Origin: Bordetella parapertussis
GTDB taxonomy: Bacteria > Pseudomonadota > Gammaproteobacteria > Burkholderiales > Burkholderiaceae_C
Direction of reading: 5' to 3'
DNA: 28,770 bases
NCBI GenBank assembly: GCA_945878355.1
Contig: CAMCTC010000059.1
Span: 1-28,770 of the forward strand
A program made the position numbers and the translations under genes. Position 1 is the stretch's first letter. Each line of letters starts with the position of its first letter. Below are positions 7,808-16,174 of the stretch, piece by piece. The notes beneath the pieces were generated by a model, which saw only the letters and a program-made list of their open reading frames with translations, searched no databases and was not told the DNA's origin.

Positions 7808-8347
7808 ATGGCGCGTCTACAACAGTTTTACCGCGAAAAGGTCGTTCCTGACCTGGTGGCGAAGTTCGGCTACAAGTCAGCGATGCAAGTGCCTCGTCTG
7901 ACCAAGATCACACTGAACATGGGTGTGAGCGAAGCGGTGGCGGACAAGAAGGTCATGGATCATGCGGTCAGTGACCTGACGAAGATTGCTGGCCAAAAGC
8001 CGGTGGTCACCAAATCACGCAAGCCAATCGCAGGGTTCAAGATCCGCGAAGGTCTGGCGATCGGTTGCATGGTGACGCTGCGTGGCGTTCAGATGTACGA
8101 GTTTTTGGACCGTTTCGTCACCATCGCGTTGCCGCGAGTGCGTGACTTCCGGGGAATTTCCGGACGTTCTTTTGATGGCCGCGGCAACTACAACGTCGGC
8201 GTCAAGGAGCAGATCATCTTCCCGGAAATCGAGTACGACAAGATCGACGCGATACGTGGGATGAACATCAGCTTCACCACCACCGCGCAATCCGATGACG
8301 AGTGCAAGGCGCTGTTGGCTGCCTTCCGTTTCCCGTTCAAGAACTGA
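7808..8347 (+). CDS. rplE: 50S ribosomal protein L5
   Basis: L5 (179 residues, usual length) binds 5S rRNA and helps anchor it in the central protuberance, touching the P-site tRNA. The ATG at 7808 gives [20 protein letters not shown] with GGGG at 7798-7801. Conserved blocks are [33 protein letters not shown], and [20 protein letters not shown] followed by [16 protein letters not shown]. In E. coli the region around the rplX-rplE boundary is the S8 repressor site; I see only 24 nt here and cannot show that fold. Confidence 0.98.
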   Translation: MARLQQFYREKVVPDLVAKFGYKSAMQVPRLTKITLNMGVSEAVADKKVMDHAVSDLTKIAGQKPVVTKSRKPIAGFKIREGLAIGCMVTLRGVQMYEFLDRFVTIALPRVRDFRGISGRSFDGRGNYNVGVKEQIIFPEIEYDKIDAIRGMNISFTTTAQSDDECKALLAAFRFPFKN

Positions 8348-8355
8348 GGTGACCT

Positions 8356-8661
8356 GTGGCAAAACTTTCCCTCATTCAACGTGAAGAGAAGCGCGAGAAA
8401 CTCGTCGCCAAGTTCGCCAAGAAGTATGCCGAACTGAAGGCGGTCTCCAACGACGCCAAGAAGTCCGACGAGGAGCGCTATCTGGCGCGCCTCGAGCTGC
8501 AGAAGCTGCCGCGCAATGCCAATCCGACCCGCTTGCGCAATCGCTGCGGTTTGACCGGGCGCCCGCGCGGCACGTTCCGCACTTTCGGCCTCGGCCGCAG
8601 CAAGATCCGTGAACACGCCTTCAAAGGCGAAATTCCCGGCGTCACCAAGGCCAGCTGGTAA
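8356..8661 (+). CDS. rpsN: 30S ribosomal protein S14 (zinc-free long form)
   Basis: S14 (101 residues) lies in the 30S head. It begins with a GTG at 8356, 8 nt after the rplE stop, with GAGGTGA at 8346-8352 as ribosome-binding site. The protein is the long form without the CxxC pairs of the 61-residue zinc form: only one cysteine (in [12 protein letters not shown]) remains. The C-terminal family block is [20 protein letters not shown] followed by [10 protein letters not shown]. The start [16 protein letters not shown] matches the family. Confidence 0.97.
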   Translation: MAKLSLIQREEKREKLVAKFAKKYAELKAVSNDAKKSDEERYLARLELQKLPRNANPTRLRNRCGLTGRPRGTFRTFGLGRSKIREHAFKGEIPGVTKASW

Positions 8662-8685
8662 GCGGCTCGAGCAGGAGAATTCACA

Positions 8686-9081
8686 ATGAGCATGAGTGAT
8701 CCCATCGCCGACATGCTGACTCGCATTCGCAATGCGCAGTTGGTACAGAAGGCGATTGTCTTGATGCCTTCGTCGAAGGTCAAAGTAGCCATCGCCCAAG
8801 TCCTGAAGGACGAAGGTTATATCGATGGTTTCCGTGTCAAGGTCGAGGGCGCCAAGAGCGAACTCGAAGTGACTCTGAAGTATTACGCCGGCCGTCCGGT
8901 GATCGAGCGAATTGAGCGCGTCAGCCGTCCTGGCCTTCGGGTCTACAAGGGCTGCGAAGCGATTCCGCAGGTCATGAACGGCTTGGGCGTGGCGATTGTG
9001 ACCACCCCCAAAGGCGTGATGACCGACCGCAAGGCTCGCCAGACCGGTGTCGGTGGCGAAGTGCTTTGCTACGTGGCCTGA
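8686..9081 (+). CDS. rpsH: 30S ribosomal protein S8
   Basis: S8 (131 residues) is a primary binder of 16S rRNA helix 21 and, in E. coli, the translational repressor of the spc operon. The ATG at 8686 has CAGGAG at 8672-8677. It starts [20 protein letters not shown]; a start at the second Met (8692) is possible but has a worse spacing. The C-terminal rRNA-binding part includes [20 protein letters not shown] and the [20 protein letters not shown] signature. Whether it represses this operon at the leader or inside the operon is not shown by the sequence. Confidence 0.98.
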   Translation: MSMSDPIADMLTRIRNAQLVQKAIVLMPSSKVKVAIAQVLKDEGYIDGFRVKVEGAKSELEVTLKYYAGRPVIERIERVSRPGLRVYKGCEAIPQVMNGLGVAIVTTPKGVMTDRKARQTGVGGEVLCYVA

Positions 9082-9101
9082 CCGGCGAAGGAGATAGCAG
9101 A

Positions 9102-9635
9102 ATGTCCCGCGTTGGAAAGATGCCGATTAACGTCCCCGCAGGTGTGGACGTACAGATCGCCGCCGATCAAATCACTGTCAAGGGTAGCCACGGCACCTTG
9201 ACGCGTGCAGCCAATGCGCTGGTCACGGTTGTGAAAGAAGGCTCGATCGTCAAGCTGGCTCCGGCCAATGACAGCACTGAAGCCAATGCCATGAGCGGCA
9301 CGATGCGTGCGCTGATCAACAACATGGTCAACGGTGTGAGCAAGGGCTTCGAAAAGAAGCTCAGCCTGATCGGCGTGGGCTATCGCGCCCAGGCTGTTGG
9401 CAGCAAGCTCAACCTGCAGATCGGCTTCTCGCACCCGGTGGTCAAGGACATGCCGGCCGGTGTCACGGTGGCCTGTGCTACTCAGACTGAGATTCTGATC
9501 AAGGGTGCAGATCGCCAGGTCGTCGGGCAAGTCGCCGCCGAAGTTCGTGCGATCCGCCCGCCTGAGCCTTATAAAGGCAAAGGGATCCGCTACGCCGATG
9601 AGCGCGTGGTGCTGAAGGAAACGAAGAAGAAGTAA
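9102..9635 (+). CDS. rplF: 50S ribosomal protein L6
   Basis: L6 (177 residues, typical) binds near the sarcin-ricin loop and L7/L12 stalk base. The frame is open from 9066, but the ATG at 9102 with AAGGAG at 9088-9093 gives the right start [17 protein letters not shown]. The protein has the two tandem L6 repeats. The second holds [20 protein letters not shown] and the C-terminal signature [15 protein letters not shown]. It overlaps nothing and is followed by rplR after 12 nt. Confidence 0.98.
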   Translation: MSRVGKMPINVPAGVDVQIAADQITVKGSHGTLTRAANALVTVVKEGSIVKLAPANDSTEANAMSGTMRALINNMVNGVSKGFEKKLSLIGVGYRAQAVGSKLNLQIGFSHPVVKDMPAGVTVACATQTEILIKGADRQVVGQVAAEVRAIRPPEPYKGKGIRYADERVVLKETKKK

Positions 9636-9647
9636 GGAGCTACAAAA

Positions 9648-10010
9648 ATGCTGACCAAGAAAGAACAGCGCCTGCGTCGCTCCCGCCAAACACGCATCCG
9701 GATCGCCAATCAAGGCGCGGTGCGTCTATCGGTTTTCCGCTCCAACCTGCATATCTACGCCAGCGTGATTTCCGACGACGGACAGCGCATCTTGGCGTCG
9801 GCGTCGACCGCCGAAAAAGAAGTGCGCGACCAAATTGGCAAAGACAAGGGTGGAAACACCTCTGCTGCAGCCTTGGTCGGCAAGCGAGTGGCTGAGAAAG
9901 CCATCGCTGCCGGTGTTGGCAAGGTCGCTTTTGACCGCTCTGGTTTTGCGTACCACGGCCGCGTCAAGGCGCTGGCTGAAGCGGCACGTGAAGCTGGCCT
10001 GCAGTTCTGA
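9648..10010 (+). CDS. rplR: 50S ribosomal protein L18
   Basis: L18 (120 residues) binds 5S rRNA together with L5 and attaches it to the 50S subunit. The ATG at 9648 has AAGGAG at 9634-9639. The basic N-terminus [19 protein letters not shown] leads into [17 protein letters not shown], and the C-terminus carries the signature [20 protein letters not shown]. Length and composition are usual for the family. It is followed after 37 nt by rpsE. Confidence 0.97.
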   Translation: MLTKKEQRLRRSRQTRIRIANQGAVRLSVFRSNLHIYASVISDDGQRILASASTAEKEVRDQIGKDKGGNTSAAALVGKRVAEKAIAAGVGKVAFDRSGFAYHGRVKALAEAAREAGLQF

Positions 10011-10047
10011 GCGCCGGCCGGCTCACTAAAGTACAGGAATAAGCAAC

Positions 10048-10566
10048 ATGGCAAAGTTTCAACCGCGTGCCCAGACCGAAGCCAACGAGGACGGCCTGAA
10101 AGAAAAGATGATTGCGGTCAACCGCGTCACCAAGGTCGTCAAAGGCGGCCGCACGCTGAGCTTCGCAGCGCTGACCGTTGTCGGCGACGGCGATGGACGC
10201 ATCGGCATGGGCAAAGGCAAGGCCAAGGAAGTGCCGGTTTCGGTGCAAAAGGCCATGGACGACGCCCGGCGTGGACTGTTCAAGGTTCAGTTGCGCAATG
10301 GCACTGTTCACCACAACGTGCGTGGCGAGCACGGCGCTGCGAAGGTCTTGCTCGCACCGGCGCCTCCGGGAACCGGCATCATCGCCGGCGGCCCGATGCG
10401 CGCAGTGTTCGAAGTGATGGGTGTCACTGACATCGTCGCGAAGAGCCTGGGCTCGAGCAACCCATACAACATGGTGCGGGCCACGCTCGACGCACTCAGG
10501 CGCTCAACCACTGCTGCTGATGTGGCGGCCAAGCGCGGCAAGTCGGTCGAAGAAATCTTCAACTGA
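10048..10566 (+). CDS. rpsE: 30S ribosomal protein S5
   Basis: S5 (172 residues) contributes to mRNA unwinding at the entry channel and to decoding accuracy. The ATG at 10048 has AGGA at 10035-10038. After an N-terminal arm come the double-stranded RNA-binding-like domain with [19 protein letters not shown] and [18 protein letters not shown], and the C-terminal domain with [19 protein letters not shown] and [18 protein letters not shown]. No change is seen in the loop where spectinomycin-resistance mutations occur in E. coli (VVKGGR). Confidence 0.98.
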   Translation: MAKFQPRAQTEANEDGLKEKMIAVNRVTKVVKGGRTLSFAALTVVGDGDGRIGMGKGKAKEVPVSVQKAMDDARRGLFKVQLRNGTVHHNVRGEHGAAKVLLAPAPPGTGIIAGGPMRAVFEVMGVTDIVAKSLGSSNPYNMVRATLDALRRSTTAADVAAKRGKSVEEIFN

Positions 10567-10588
10567 TCTGGCGGCCACGGAGAATCTC

Positions 10589-10783
10589 ATGTCGGACACG
10601 ATTCAAGAAAAGAAGACCCTCAAGGTCAAGCTCGTCAAGAGCCCGATCGGTTGTAAGCAGTCCCACCGCGCCACTGTGCGTGGACTGGGTCTGCGCGGTG
10701 TCAACAGCGAGCGTGTGCTCGAGGACACCCCTGCCGTGCGCGGCATGATCAACAAGATCGCGTACCTGGTCGCTGTGCTTTAA
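10589..10783 (+). CDS. rpmD: 50S ribosomal protein L30
   Basis: L30 (64 residues) is a small two-layer protein that contacts 23S rRNA. The open frame continues upstream into rpsE, but the ATG at 10589 with GGAG at 10579-10582 gives [20 protein letters not shown]. The family core [20 protein letters not shown] and the end [10 protein letters not shown] are intact. It sits in its normal place between rpsE and rplO. Confidence 0.95.
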   Translation: MSDTIQEKKTLKVKLVKSPIGCKQSHRATVRGLGLRGVNSERVLEDTPAVRGMINKIAYLVAVL

Positions 10784-10813
10784 GGCACGCGTCTACACGC
10801 TAGGACAGTCAAC

Positions 10814-11245
10814 ATGCAACTCAACACCATCAAGCCAGCAGCCGGCGCCAAGCATGCCAAGCGTCGCGTTGGACGCGGCATCGGTTCGGGCCTGGGCAAG
10901 ACAGCAGGCCGAGGCCACAAAGGCCAGAAATCACGTGCCGGCGGCTACCACAAGGTGGGCTTCGAAGGCGGCCAGATGCCACTGCAGCGGCGTCTGCCCA
11001 AGCGTGGCTTCAAGTCCCATAACCTCAAGTACAACGGCCAGATCAGCTTGACCGATCTGCAAGTGCTCGATCAGGACGAGGTTGACTTGGTGATGCTCAA
11101 GGCAGCTCATCTGGTGGGCCAAATGATCAAGCATGTCAAGGTCATCAAGACCGGTGAGTTGACCCGCAAGGTCACGCTCAAGGGTATCGGTGCAACCGCT
11201 GGTGCCAAGGCTGCGATCGAAGCTGCCGGCGGCGCGTTGGCCTGA
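10814..11245 (+). CDS. rplO: 50S ribosomal protein L15
   Basis: L15 (143 residues) is a late 50S assembly protein with a long extended N-terminus. The ATG at 10814 has AGGA at 10803-10806. Its N-terminus is rich in Gly, Lys and Arg ([20 protein letters not shown]), followed by [20 protein letters not shown], the family signature. The globular domain ends with an Ala-rich helix. secY follows after 24 nt. Confidence 0.97.
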   Translation: MQLNTIKPAAGAKHAKRRVGRGIGSGLGKTAGRGHKGQKSRAGGYHKVGFEGGQMPLQRRLPKRGFKSHNLKYNGQISLTDLQVLDQDEVDLVMLKAAHLVGQMIKHVKVIKTGELTRKVTLKGIGATAGAKAAIEAAGGALA

Positions 11246-11269
11246 CCTTCAGTTTCAAGGGCATTCGTT

Positions 11270-12580
11270 TTGGCAACTTCGGCAAACCAGCTGGCCAAGA
11301 GCGGCAAGTTCGGCGACTTGCGTCGCCGGCTTGTGTTCTTGCTGTTGGCGCTGGTGGTTTACCGGCTTGGTGCGCACATCCCCGTGCCCGGCATAGACCC
11401 CAACCAGCTCCAGCAGCTTTTCAAAGGCCAGCAGGGCGGCATCCTGAACTTGTTCAACATGTTCTCGGGCGGTGCGCTGCAGCGATTCACGGTCTTCGCG
11501 CTGGGCATCATGCCTTACATCTCGGCGTCCATCATCATGCAATTGATGACCTACGTTGTGCCGACGCTGGAGTCATTGAAGAAGGAAGGCGAAGCCGGGC
11601 GCCGCAAGATCACGCAGTACACGCGTTACGGAACCCTCGGTCTGGCACTTTTCCAGAGCCTGGGCATCGCACTTGCGCTCGAGGGTACTTCCGGTCTGGT
11701 GCTGCATCCTGGTTTTGGCTTCCGCATGACCACCGTGGTGAGCTTGACCGCAGGCACGATGTTCCTGATGTGGCTGGGTGAGCAGATCACCGAGCGCGGC
11801 TTGGGCAACGGGATCTCGATCCTGATCTTCGGTGGTATCGCGGCCGGCTTGCCAGGTGCGATCGGCGGGCTGTTCGAGTTGATTCGCACAGGAGCCATGA
11901 GCATCATTGCGGCCATCCTGATCATTGCAGTGATGATCTTCGTGACCTTTGCTGTGGTGTTCGTGGAGCGTGGACAGCGCAAGATCTTGGTCAATTATGC
12001 GAAGCGCCAAGTTGGCAACAAGGTCTACGGTGGGCAGTCTTCTCACCTGCCGTTGAAACTGAACATGTCGGGCGTGATTCCGCCGATCTTTGCCTCGTCG
12101 ATCATCCTGTTACCCGCCACTGTCGTTGGCTGGTTCGCCACTGGCGAAGGCATGCGTTGGCTCAAGGACATTTCTTCCGCACTGTCGCCGGGTCAGCCGA
12201 TTTATGTGCTGTTGTATGCAGCAATGATTATTTTCTTCTGCTTTTTCTACACCGCGCTGGTGTTCAACAGCAGAGAGACCGCAGACAACCTGAAGAAAAG
12301 TGGCGCATTCATTCCCGGCATCCGACCTGGCGAGCAGACCGCACGGCATATTGACAAGATTCTGTCTCGCCTGACATTGGCCGGCGCCGCCTACATCACG
12401 GCAGTTTGTCTTCTGCCTGAGTTTCTGGTTCTCAAGTACAACGTGCCCTTCTATTTCGGTGGCACATCGTTGTTGATCATCGTGGTGGTCACCATGGATT
12501 TCTGGTCGCAAGTCCAGAGTTACGTGATGAGCCAGCAATATGAATCGTTGTTGAAGAAGGCCAACTTCAAGGCAAGTTGA
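11270..12580 (+). CDS. secY: Preprotein translocase subunit SecY
   Basis: SecY (436 residues) is the protein-conducting channel of the inner membrane, working with SecE, SecG and SecA. The start is a TTG at 11270 with AAGGG at 11257-11261; the next in-frame ATG lies about 60 residues inside and would remove the first membrane segment. Ten membrane segments can be recognised, the first being [20 protein letters not shown]. The plug region follows TM1 ([20 protein letters not shown]), and the cytoplasmic loop with [17 protein letters not shown] is where SecA and the ribosome bind in studied homologues. The family motif [11 protein letters not shown] is present. It is the distal gene of the spc operon, 94 nt ahead of rpmJ. 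Confidence 0.98.
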   Translation: MATSANQLAKSGKFGDLRRRLVFLLLALVVYRLGAHIPVPGIDPNQLQQLFKGQQGGILNLFNMFSGGALQRFTVFALGIMPYISASIIMQLMTYVVPTLESLKKEGEAGRRKITQYTRYGTLGLALFQSLGIALALEGTSGLVLHPGFGFRMTTVVSLTAGTMFLMWLGEQITERGLGNGISILIFGGIAAGLPGAIGGLFELIRTGAMSIIAAILIIAVMIFVTFAVVFVERGQRKILVNYAKRQVGNKVYGGQSSHLPLKLNMSGVIPPIFASSIILLPATVVGWFATGEGMRWLKDISSALSPGQPIYVLLYAAMIIFFCFFYTALVFNSRETADNLKKSGAFIPGIRPGEQTARHIDKILSRLTLAGAAYITAVCLLPEFLVLKYNVPFYFGGTSLLIIVVVTMDFWSQVQSYVMSQQYESLLKKANFKAS

Positions 12581-12628
12581 CGCGACTGGGGTGCTTGGCG
12601 CCAACGCCATTGCCCTTCTATTGGAGTC

Positions 12629-12660
12629 GCGCTTGAACCCGTATCACTCGGGTTGAGCGC
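12629..12660 (+). other. Strong hairpin in the secY-rpmJ gap
   Basis: GCGCT (12629-12633) pairs with AGCGC (12656-12660). After a small internal loop, AACCCG (12636-12641) pairs with CGGGTT (12649-12654) around a 7-nt loop. The structure ends 2 nt before the rpmJ Shine-Dalgarno AAGGAG (12663-12668). It has no T-tract, so translational control or mRNA processing between secY and the alpha operon is more likely than termination. Confidence 0.55.
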
Positions 12661-12674
12661 TTAAGGAGAAGACG

Positions 12675-12788
12675 ATGAAAGTCTCTGCATCGGTCAAGAA
12701 GATGTGCCGCAATTGCAAGATCATCCGCCGCAAAGGTGTTGTGCGCGTGATCTGTACCGACCCGCGTCACAAGCAGCGCCAGGGCTGA
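12675..12788 (+). CDS. rpmJ: 50S ribosomal protein L36 (zinc form)
   Basis: L36 (37 residues) is the smallest 50S protein and stabilises 23S rRNA near the stalk base. The ATG at 12675 has AAGGAG at 12663-12668. The sequence begins [20 protein letters not shown] and contains the zinc ligands Cys11, Cys14, Cys27 and His32 of the zinc-binding form. It ends KQRQG at a TGA at 12786-12788. It is the first gene of the alpha operon here; the infA gene that sits next to it in many Burkholderia-type clusters is absent. Confidence 0.97.
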   Translation: MKVSASVKKMCRNCKIIRRKGVVRVICTDPRHKQRQG

Positions 12789-12824
12789 TCCCTGGTCGCC
12801 GCACACAGCAGATAGAGGACCACC

Positions 12825-13190
12825 ATGGCACGCATTGCAGGCATCAACATTCCGCCGCACAAACACGCTGAGATCGGCCTGACCGCCATCTTTGGCATCG
12901 GCCGCAACACCGCGCAGAAAATCTGTGATTCGGTCGGCATCGCTTTTTCCAAGAAGATCAAGGATCTGACGGACGGCGATCTCGAGAAGATTCGCGATGA
13001 GGTCAACAAGTTGACCATTGAAGGCGATCTGCGCCGCGAGATCTCGATGAACATCAAGCGATTGATGGACCTCGGTTGTTATCGCGGGCTGCGCCATCGC
13101 CGTGGCCTGCCGATGCGCGGCCAGCGCACGCGCACCAATGCCCGTACCCGCAAGGGTCCGCGCAAGGGTGCTGCAGCGCTGAAGAAGTAA
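12825..13190 (+). CDS. rpsM: 30S ribosomal protein S13
   Basis: S13 (121 residues) lies in the 30S head, contacts the P-site tRNA with its basic tail and forms bridges to the 50S subunit. The ATG at 12825 has AGAGGA at 12814-12819. The helix-two-turn-helix region [20 protein letters not shown] and the basic tail [20 protein letters not shown] are clear. In E. coli S4 represses the alpha operon through a pseudoknot overlapping the rpsM start; here only 36 nt lie between rpmJ and rpsM, and I could not draw that fold. Confidence 0.98.
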   Translation: MARIAGINIPPHKHAEIGLTAIFGIGRNTAQKICDSVGIAFSKKIKDLTDGDLEKIRDEVNKLTIEGDLRREISMNIKRLMDLGCYRGLRHRRGLPMRGQRTRTNARTRKGPRKGAAALKK

Positions 13191-13222
13191 GCCCCGAACA
13201 CAGCCTCTGATCGAGATACGAC

Positions 13223-13627
13223 ATGGCCAAAGCACCCGCCAATACCGCGTCGCGCCGCGTGAGCAAGAAGATCCGCAAGAATATTGCGGATGGCATCGCT
13301 CACGTCCACGCGTCGTTCAACAACACCATCATCACGATCACCGATCGCCAAGGCGGCTCGCTCGCCTGGGCCTCTTCGGGTGGCCAAGGTTTCAAAGGGT
13401 CGCGCAAGTCGACGCCTTTTGCGGCCCAGGTTGCTGCAGAGGTCTGCGGTCGTGCCGCCCAGGAACAGGGCATCAAGAATTTGGATGTGCGCATCAAGGG
13501 TCCAGGCCCTGGACGCGAGTCATCGGTGCGTGCTCTGGCCGCACTGGGCATCCGGATCAATTCGATCAGCGATGTCACGCCAGTGCCGCACAACGGCTGC
13601 CGGCCGCAAAAGCGCCGCCGCATCTGA
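13223..13627 (+). CDS. rpsK: 30S ribosomal protein S11
   Basis: S11 (134 residues) is a 30S platform protein next to the mRNA exit and the E site. The ATG at 13223 gives [20 protein letters not shown]; the Shine-Dalgarno is weak (CGAGA at 13212-13216). Conserved stretches are [40 protein letters not shown] and the C-terminal [12 protein letters not shown], in which Asn124 corresponds to the residue found as isoaspartate in E. coli. The gene is followed by a 197-nt gap before rpsD. Confidence 0.98.
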   Translation: MAKAPANTASRRVSKKIRKNIADGIAHVHASFNNTIITITDRQGGSLAWASSGGQGFKGSRKSTPFAAQVAAEVCGRAAQEQGIKNLDVRIKGPGPGRESSVRALAALGIRINSISDVTPVPHNGCRPQKRRRI

Positions 13628-13634
13628 TGGCCTG

Positions 13635-13700
13635 CTGAGGCGTTTTGCCTCGGTGATTGACAGTTTTCCGTCAGCCGGCGGGTGCTCAGCGCCTGCCGGC
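13635..13700 (+). other. Two hairpins in the rpsK-rpsD gap
   Basis: The first is GAGGC/GCCTC with flanking pairs (13635-13653, loop GTTTT), 7 nt behind the rpsK stop. The second pairs 13674-13685 with 13689-13700 over 12 bp (two G-T pairs) around the triloop TCA. Neither has a proper T-tract. The rest of the 13628-13824 gap shows no gene. The stems may attenuate or process the message ahead of rpsD, whose product S4 is the known alpha-operon repressor in E. coli. Confidence 0.55.
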
Positions 13701-13824
13701 AATTTCGTTGAATTCAGGCGCTTGCATCCGGCCTGACTCAACGATCAAGCCCACCGTCTGAGCGATACGACCGCCAGACTCGCGCGACCAGCCTCGCGTC
13801 AGATCTATACCAAGAGGACACACC

Positions 13825-14448
13825 GTGGCACGTTATCTCGGCCCCAAGGCCAAACTTTCACGCCGTGAAGGCACCGATCTCTACCTCAAGAGCGCGCGCC
13901 GCCCGATCGCCGACAAGTCCAAATTCGAGACCAAGCCGGGCCAGCATGGCCGTACCTCGGGCCAGCGAACCTCCGACTTCGGCCTGCAACTGCGCGAGAA
14001 GCAAAAGGTCAAGCGCATGTACGGCGTCCTTGAGCGTCAGTTCCGCCGCTACTTCGCAGAGGCTGAGCGACGCAAAGGCAATACCGGCGCGAACCTGCTG
14101 TTCTTGCTGGAGTGCCGGCTGGACAACGTTGTCTACCGCATGGGTTTCGGCTCGACCCGTGCCGAGTCACGCCAGTTGGTGTCTCACCAGGCGATCTTGG
14201 TCAATGGCAAGAGCGTGAACATTCCCTCGTATCTGGTCAAGGCCGGTGACGTGATCGCGTTGCGCGAGAAGTCCAAGAAGCAACTGCGTGTGACCGATGC
14301 GTTCAAGCTTGCCGATTCGATCGGCATGCCAGGCTGGGTTCAGGTTGATGGCACCAAGCTCGAGGGTATTTTCAAGAAAGTACCTGAGCGTGACGAATTC
14401 GGCGCCGAGATCAACGAATCACTGATCGTCGAACTGTACTCACGTTGA
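13825..14448 (+). CDS. rpsD: 30S ribosomal protein S4
   Basis: S4 (207 residues) is a primary 16S rRNA binder that starts 30S assembly, affects decoding fidelity and represses the alpha operon in E. coli. The start is a GTG at 13825 with AAGAGGA at 13812-13818, giving [20 protein letters not shown]. The N-terminal domain lacks the zinc-type cysteine cluster. The S4 RNA-binding domain runs from about residue 97 ([20 protein letters not shown]) through [20 protein letters not shown]. It is set apart from its neighbours by gaps of 197 and 146 nt, both with hairpins, which may give it separate control. Confidence 0.98.
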   Translation: MARYLGPKAKLSRREGTDLYLKSARRPIADKSKFETKPGQHGRTSGQRTSDFGLQLREKQKVKRMYGVLERQFRRYFAEAERRKGNTGANLLFLLECRLDNVVYRMGFGSTRAESRQLVSHQAILVNGKSVNIPSYLVKAGDVIALREKSKKQLRVTDAFKLADSIGMPGWVQVDGTKLEGIFKKVPERDEFGAEINESLIVELYSR

Positions 14449-14462
14449 TGCGATGCCGGCGC

Positions 14463-14537
14463 GCGACCAACTGGTCGTCGCGTCCGCCCACTCGCACCGG
14501 CTTGCCGGGCACGGCGCGAGTTGATTTCTGCCCGGCA
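14463..14537 (+). other. Hairpins in the rpsD-rpoA gap
   Basis: A small stem pairs 14463-14468 with 14473-14478. A stronger one pairs 14503-14511 with 14529-14537 in a perfect 9-bp helix around a 17-nt loop. It lies 57 nt before the rpoA start. There is no T-tract behind either. Nothing else is seen in the 146-nt gap, and no convincing promoter. Confidence 0.5.
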
Positions 14538-14594
14538 TGGTCCGCCAGCCTTATCGGTGTAACGAGCCGAGGGTATTGAGAGGAACAGGATTCG

Positions 14595-15587
14595 ATGCAA
14601 ACCAATCTGCTGAAACCCAAAGCCATACACGTTGAGCCCTTGGGCAACAACCGTGCGAAAGTCACGCTCGAGCCCTTCGAGCGCGGTTATGGGCACACCC
14701 TGGGCAATGCGCTGCGGCGCGTGCTGCTGTCGTCGATGGTCGGCTATGCCCCGACGGAAGTCACGATCGCCGGGGTGTTGCACGAGTACTCGACGGTCGA
14801 CGGCGTTGCCGAAGACGTGGTCCACATGATGCTGAACCTGAAGGGCGTCGTCTTCCGCCTGCACAACCGTGACGAAGTCACGCTGGTGGTTCGCAAAGAG
14901 GGCGAAGGCCCGGTCACCGCCGCTGATGTGCAGGTGCCGCATGACGTCGAAATCATGAACCCTGACCATGTCATCGCGCACCTGGCGCACGGCGGCAAGC
15001 TGGACATGCAGATCAAGGTCGAAAAAGGCCGTGGTTATGTGCCTGGCAGCATGCGGCGTTACGGCGACGAGCCGACCAAATCCATTGGTCGCATCGTGCT
15101 CGATGCGTCGTTTTCGCCGGTTCGCCGGGTGAGCTACTCGGTCGAAAACGCCCGGGTCGAGCAACGGACGGACCTCGACAAGTTGGTGATGGAGATCGAG
15201 ACCAATGGCGCTGTGACGCCTGAGGAGGCGATCCGTGCATCGGCGCAAATTCTGGTCGATCAACTGGTGGTGTTCACAGGCCTGCAGCCTCACGAAACAG
15301 CAGGCGGTGCCTATGGCGGCGCGGAGCGTACCAAAGAGATTCATGACCCGATCCTGTTGCGTCCGGTCGACGAACTCGAACTCACGGTGCGTTCTGCGAA
15401 TTGCCTGAAGGCTGAGAACATCTACTACATCGGCGACCTGATCCAACGCACCGAGACCGAGTTGCTCAAGACGCCGAATTTGGGCCGCAAGTCGCTCAAT
15501 GAGATCAAGGAAGTGCTGGCGTCGCGTGGGCTTACGCTCGGCGCCCGGCTCGAGAACTGGCCTCCGCAAGGCCTGGACAAACGCTGA
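14595..15587 (+). CDS. rpoA: RNA polymerase alpha subunit
   Basis: RpoA (330 residues) dimerises to start assembly of core RNA polymerase, and its C-terminal domain binds UP elements and activators. The ATG at 14595 has GAGAGGA at 14578-14584. The N-terminal domain begins at [20 protein letters not shown] and includes the dimer interface [19 protein letters not shown] flexible linker around residues 233-255 leads to the C-terminal domain (from [18 protein letters not shown]). Arg266 there equals E. coli Arg265, the main DNA contact, and the end [20 protein letters not shown] is typical. It is the fifth gene of the alpha operon, between rpsD and rplQ as usual. Confidence 0.98.
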   Translation: MQTNLLKPKAIHVEPLGNNRAKVTLEPFERGYGHTLGNALRRVLLSSMVGYAPTEVTIAGVLHEYSTVDGVAEDVVHMMLNLKGVVFRLHNRDEVTLVVRKEGEGPVTAADVQVPHDVEIMNPDHVIAHLAHGGKLDMQIKVEKGRGYVPGSMRRYGDEPTKSIGRIVLDASFSPVRRVSYSVENARVEQRTDLDKLVMEIETNGAVTPEEAIRASAQILVDQLVVFTGLQPHETAGGAYGGAERTKEIHDPILLRPVDELELTVRSANCLKAENIYYIGDLIQRTETELLKTPNLGRKSLNEIKEVLASRGLTLGARLENWPPQGLDKR

Positions 15588-15641
15588 GACCAGTGTTTGA
15601 TCCGCAACCAGGGTAGGCTCGACGAGCTATGCCCTTGTGCA

Positions 15642-15669
15642 AGCCCCGGTACCTGACACGGCCGGGGTT
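15642..15669 (+). other. Hairpin in the rpoA-rplQ gap
   Basis: CCCCGG (15644-15649) pairs with CCGGGG (15662-15667), extended by a G-T and an A-T pair, around a 12-nt loop. It lies 21 nt before the rplQ start and just ahead of its Shine-Dalgarno AAAGGA (15678-15683). No T-tract follows. A role in adjusting rplQ expression is possible but not shown. Confidence 0.45.
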
Positions 15670-15690
15670 CTATAACGAAAGGAAAGCACC

Positions 15691-16089
15691 ATGCGTCACC
15701 GCCAAGGACTTCGCAAACTCAACCGCACCAGTGCGCACCGCCTGGCGATGCTACGCAATATGTGCGTGTCGCTGCTGCGCCACGAGGCCATCAAGACCAC
15801 CGTTCCAAAGGCCAAGGAGTTGCGCCGCGTGGTCGAGCCACTGCTCACGATGGGCAAGACCCCCAGCCTGGCCAACCACCGGCTGGCTTTCGCCCGCCTG
15901 CGCGACCGCGAGATCGTCACCAAGCTGTTCAAGGAACTCGGACCGCGTTACCAGACTCGCCCGGGCGGTTACACCCGGATCCTGAAGATGGGTTTCCGTG
16001 TCGGTGACAATGCGCCGATGGCGTTTGTCGAACTGGTCGATCGTCCGGATCCCACCGGCGCTGCGGCCACTGACGTCTCGGAAGATTGA
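15691..16089 (+). CDS. rplQ: 50S ribosomal protein L17
   Basis: L17 (132 residues) lies on the solvent side of the 50S subunit near the tunnel exit. The ATG at 15691 has AAAGGA at 15678-15683. The signature [20 protein letters not shown] opens the protein, and the fold continues through [20 protein letters not shown] to [20 protein letters not shown]. It ends in an acidic tail (DVSED). It is the last gene of the alpha operon, and a strong intrinsic terminator starts 36 nt behind its stop. Confidence 0.98.
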   Translation: MRHRQGLRKLNRTSAHRLAMLRNMCVSLLRHEAIKTTVPKAKELRRVVEPLLTMGKTPSLANHRLAFARLRDREIVTKLFKELGPRYQTRPGGYTRILKMGFRVGDNAPMAFVELVDRPDPTGAAATDVSED

Positions 16090-16125
16090 TCAGCAAGGAT
16101 CGCGCGACGCGCGCTCCGCTGCAAG

Positions 16126-16155
16126 AATGCCAGCCTGTGAGCTGGCATTTTTTTT
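16126..16155 (+). terminator. Intrinsic terminator of the alpha operon
   Basis: AATGCCAGC (16126-16134) and GCTGGCATT (16141-16149) form a perfect 9-bp stem around CTGTGA, and eight T follow from 16148 to 16155. This is the clearest Rho-independent terminator in the window. It ends only 19 nt before the dsbD start codon used here. Confidence 0.92.
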
Positions 16156-16174
16156 GCCCTGTCGTTGCGCAACC

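Noticed and set aside
12789..12824. S4-type pseudoknot ahead of rpsM as in E. coli
   Set aside because: The 36-nt gap is too short and I could not draw the nested helices.
13657..13662. Perfect -35 hexamer TTGACA in the rpsK-rpsD gap
   Set aside because: The bases 16-18 nt downstream are GC-rich and fall inside the 12-bp hairpin, so there is no -10 partner.
14340..15569. 409-codon open frame on the minus strand over rpoA
   Set aside because: The translation is rich in His, Arg and Gln as expected from the reverse of coding DNA, and rpoA is unambiguous on the + strand.
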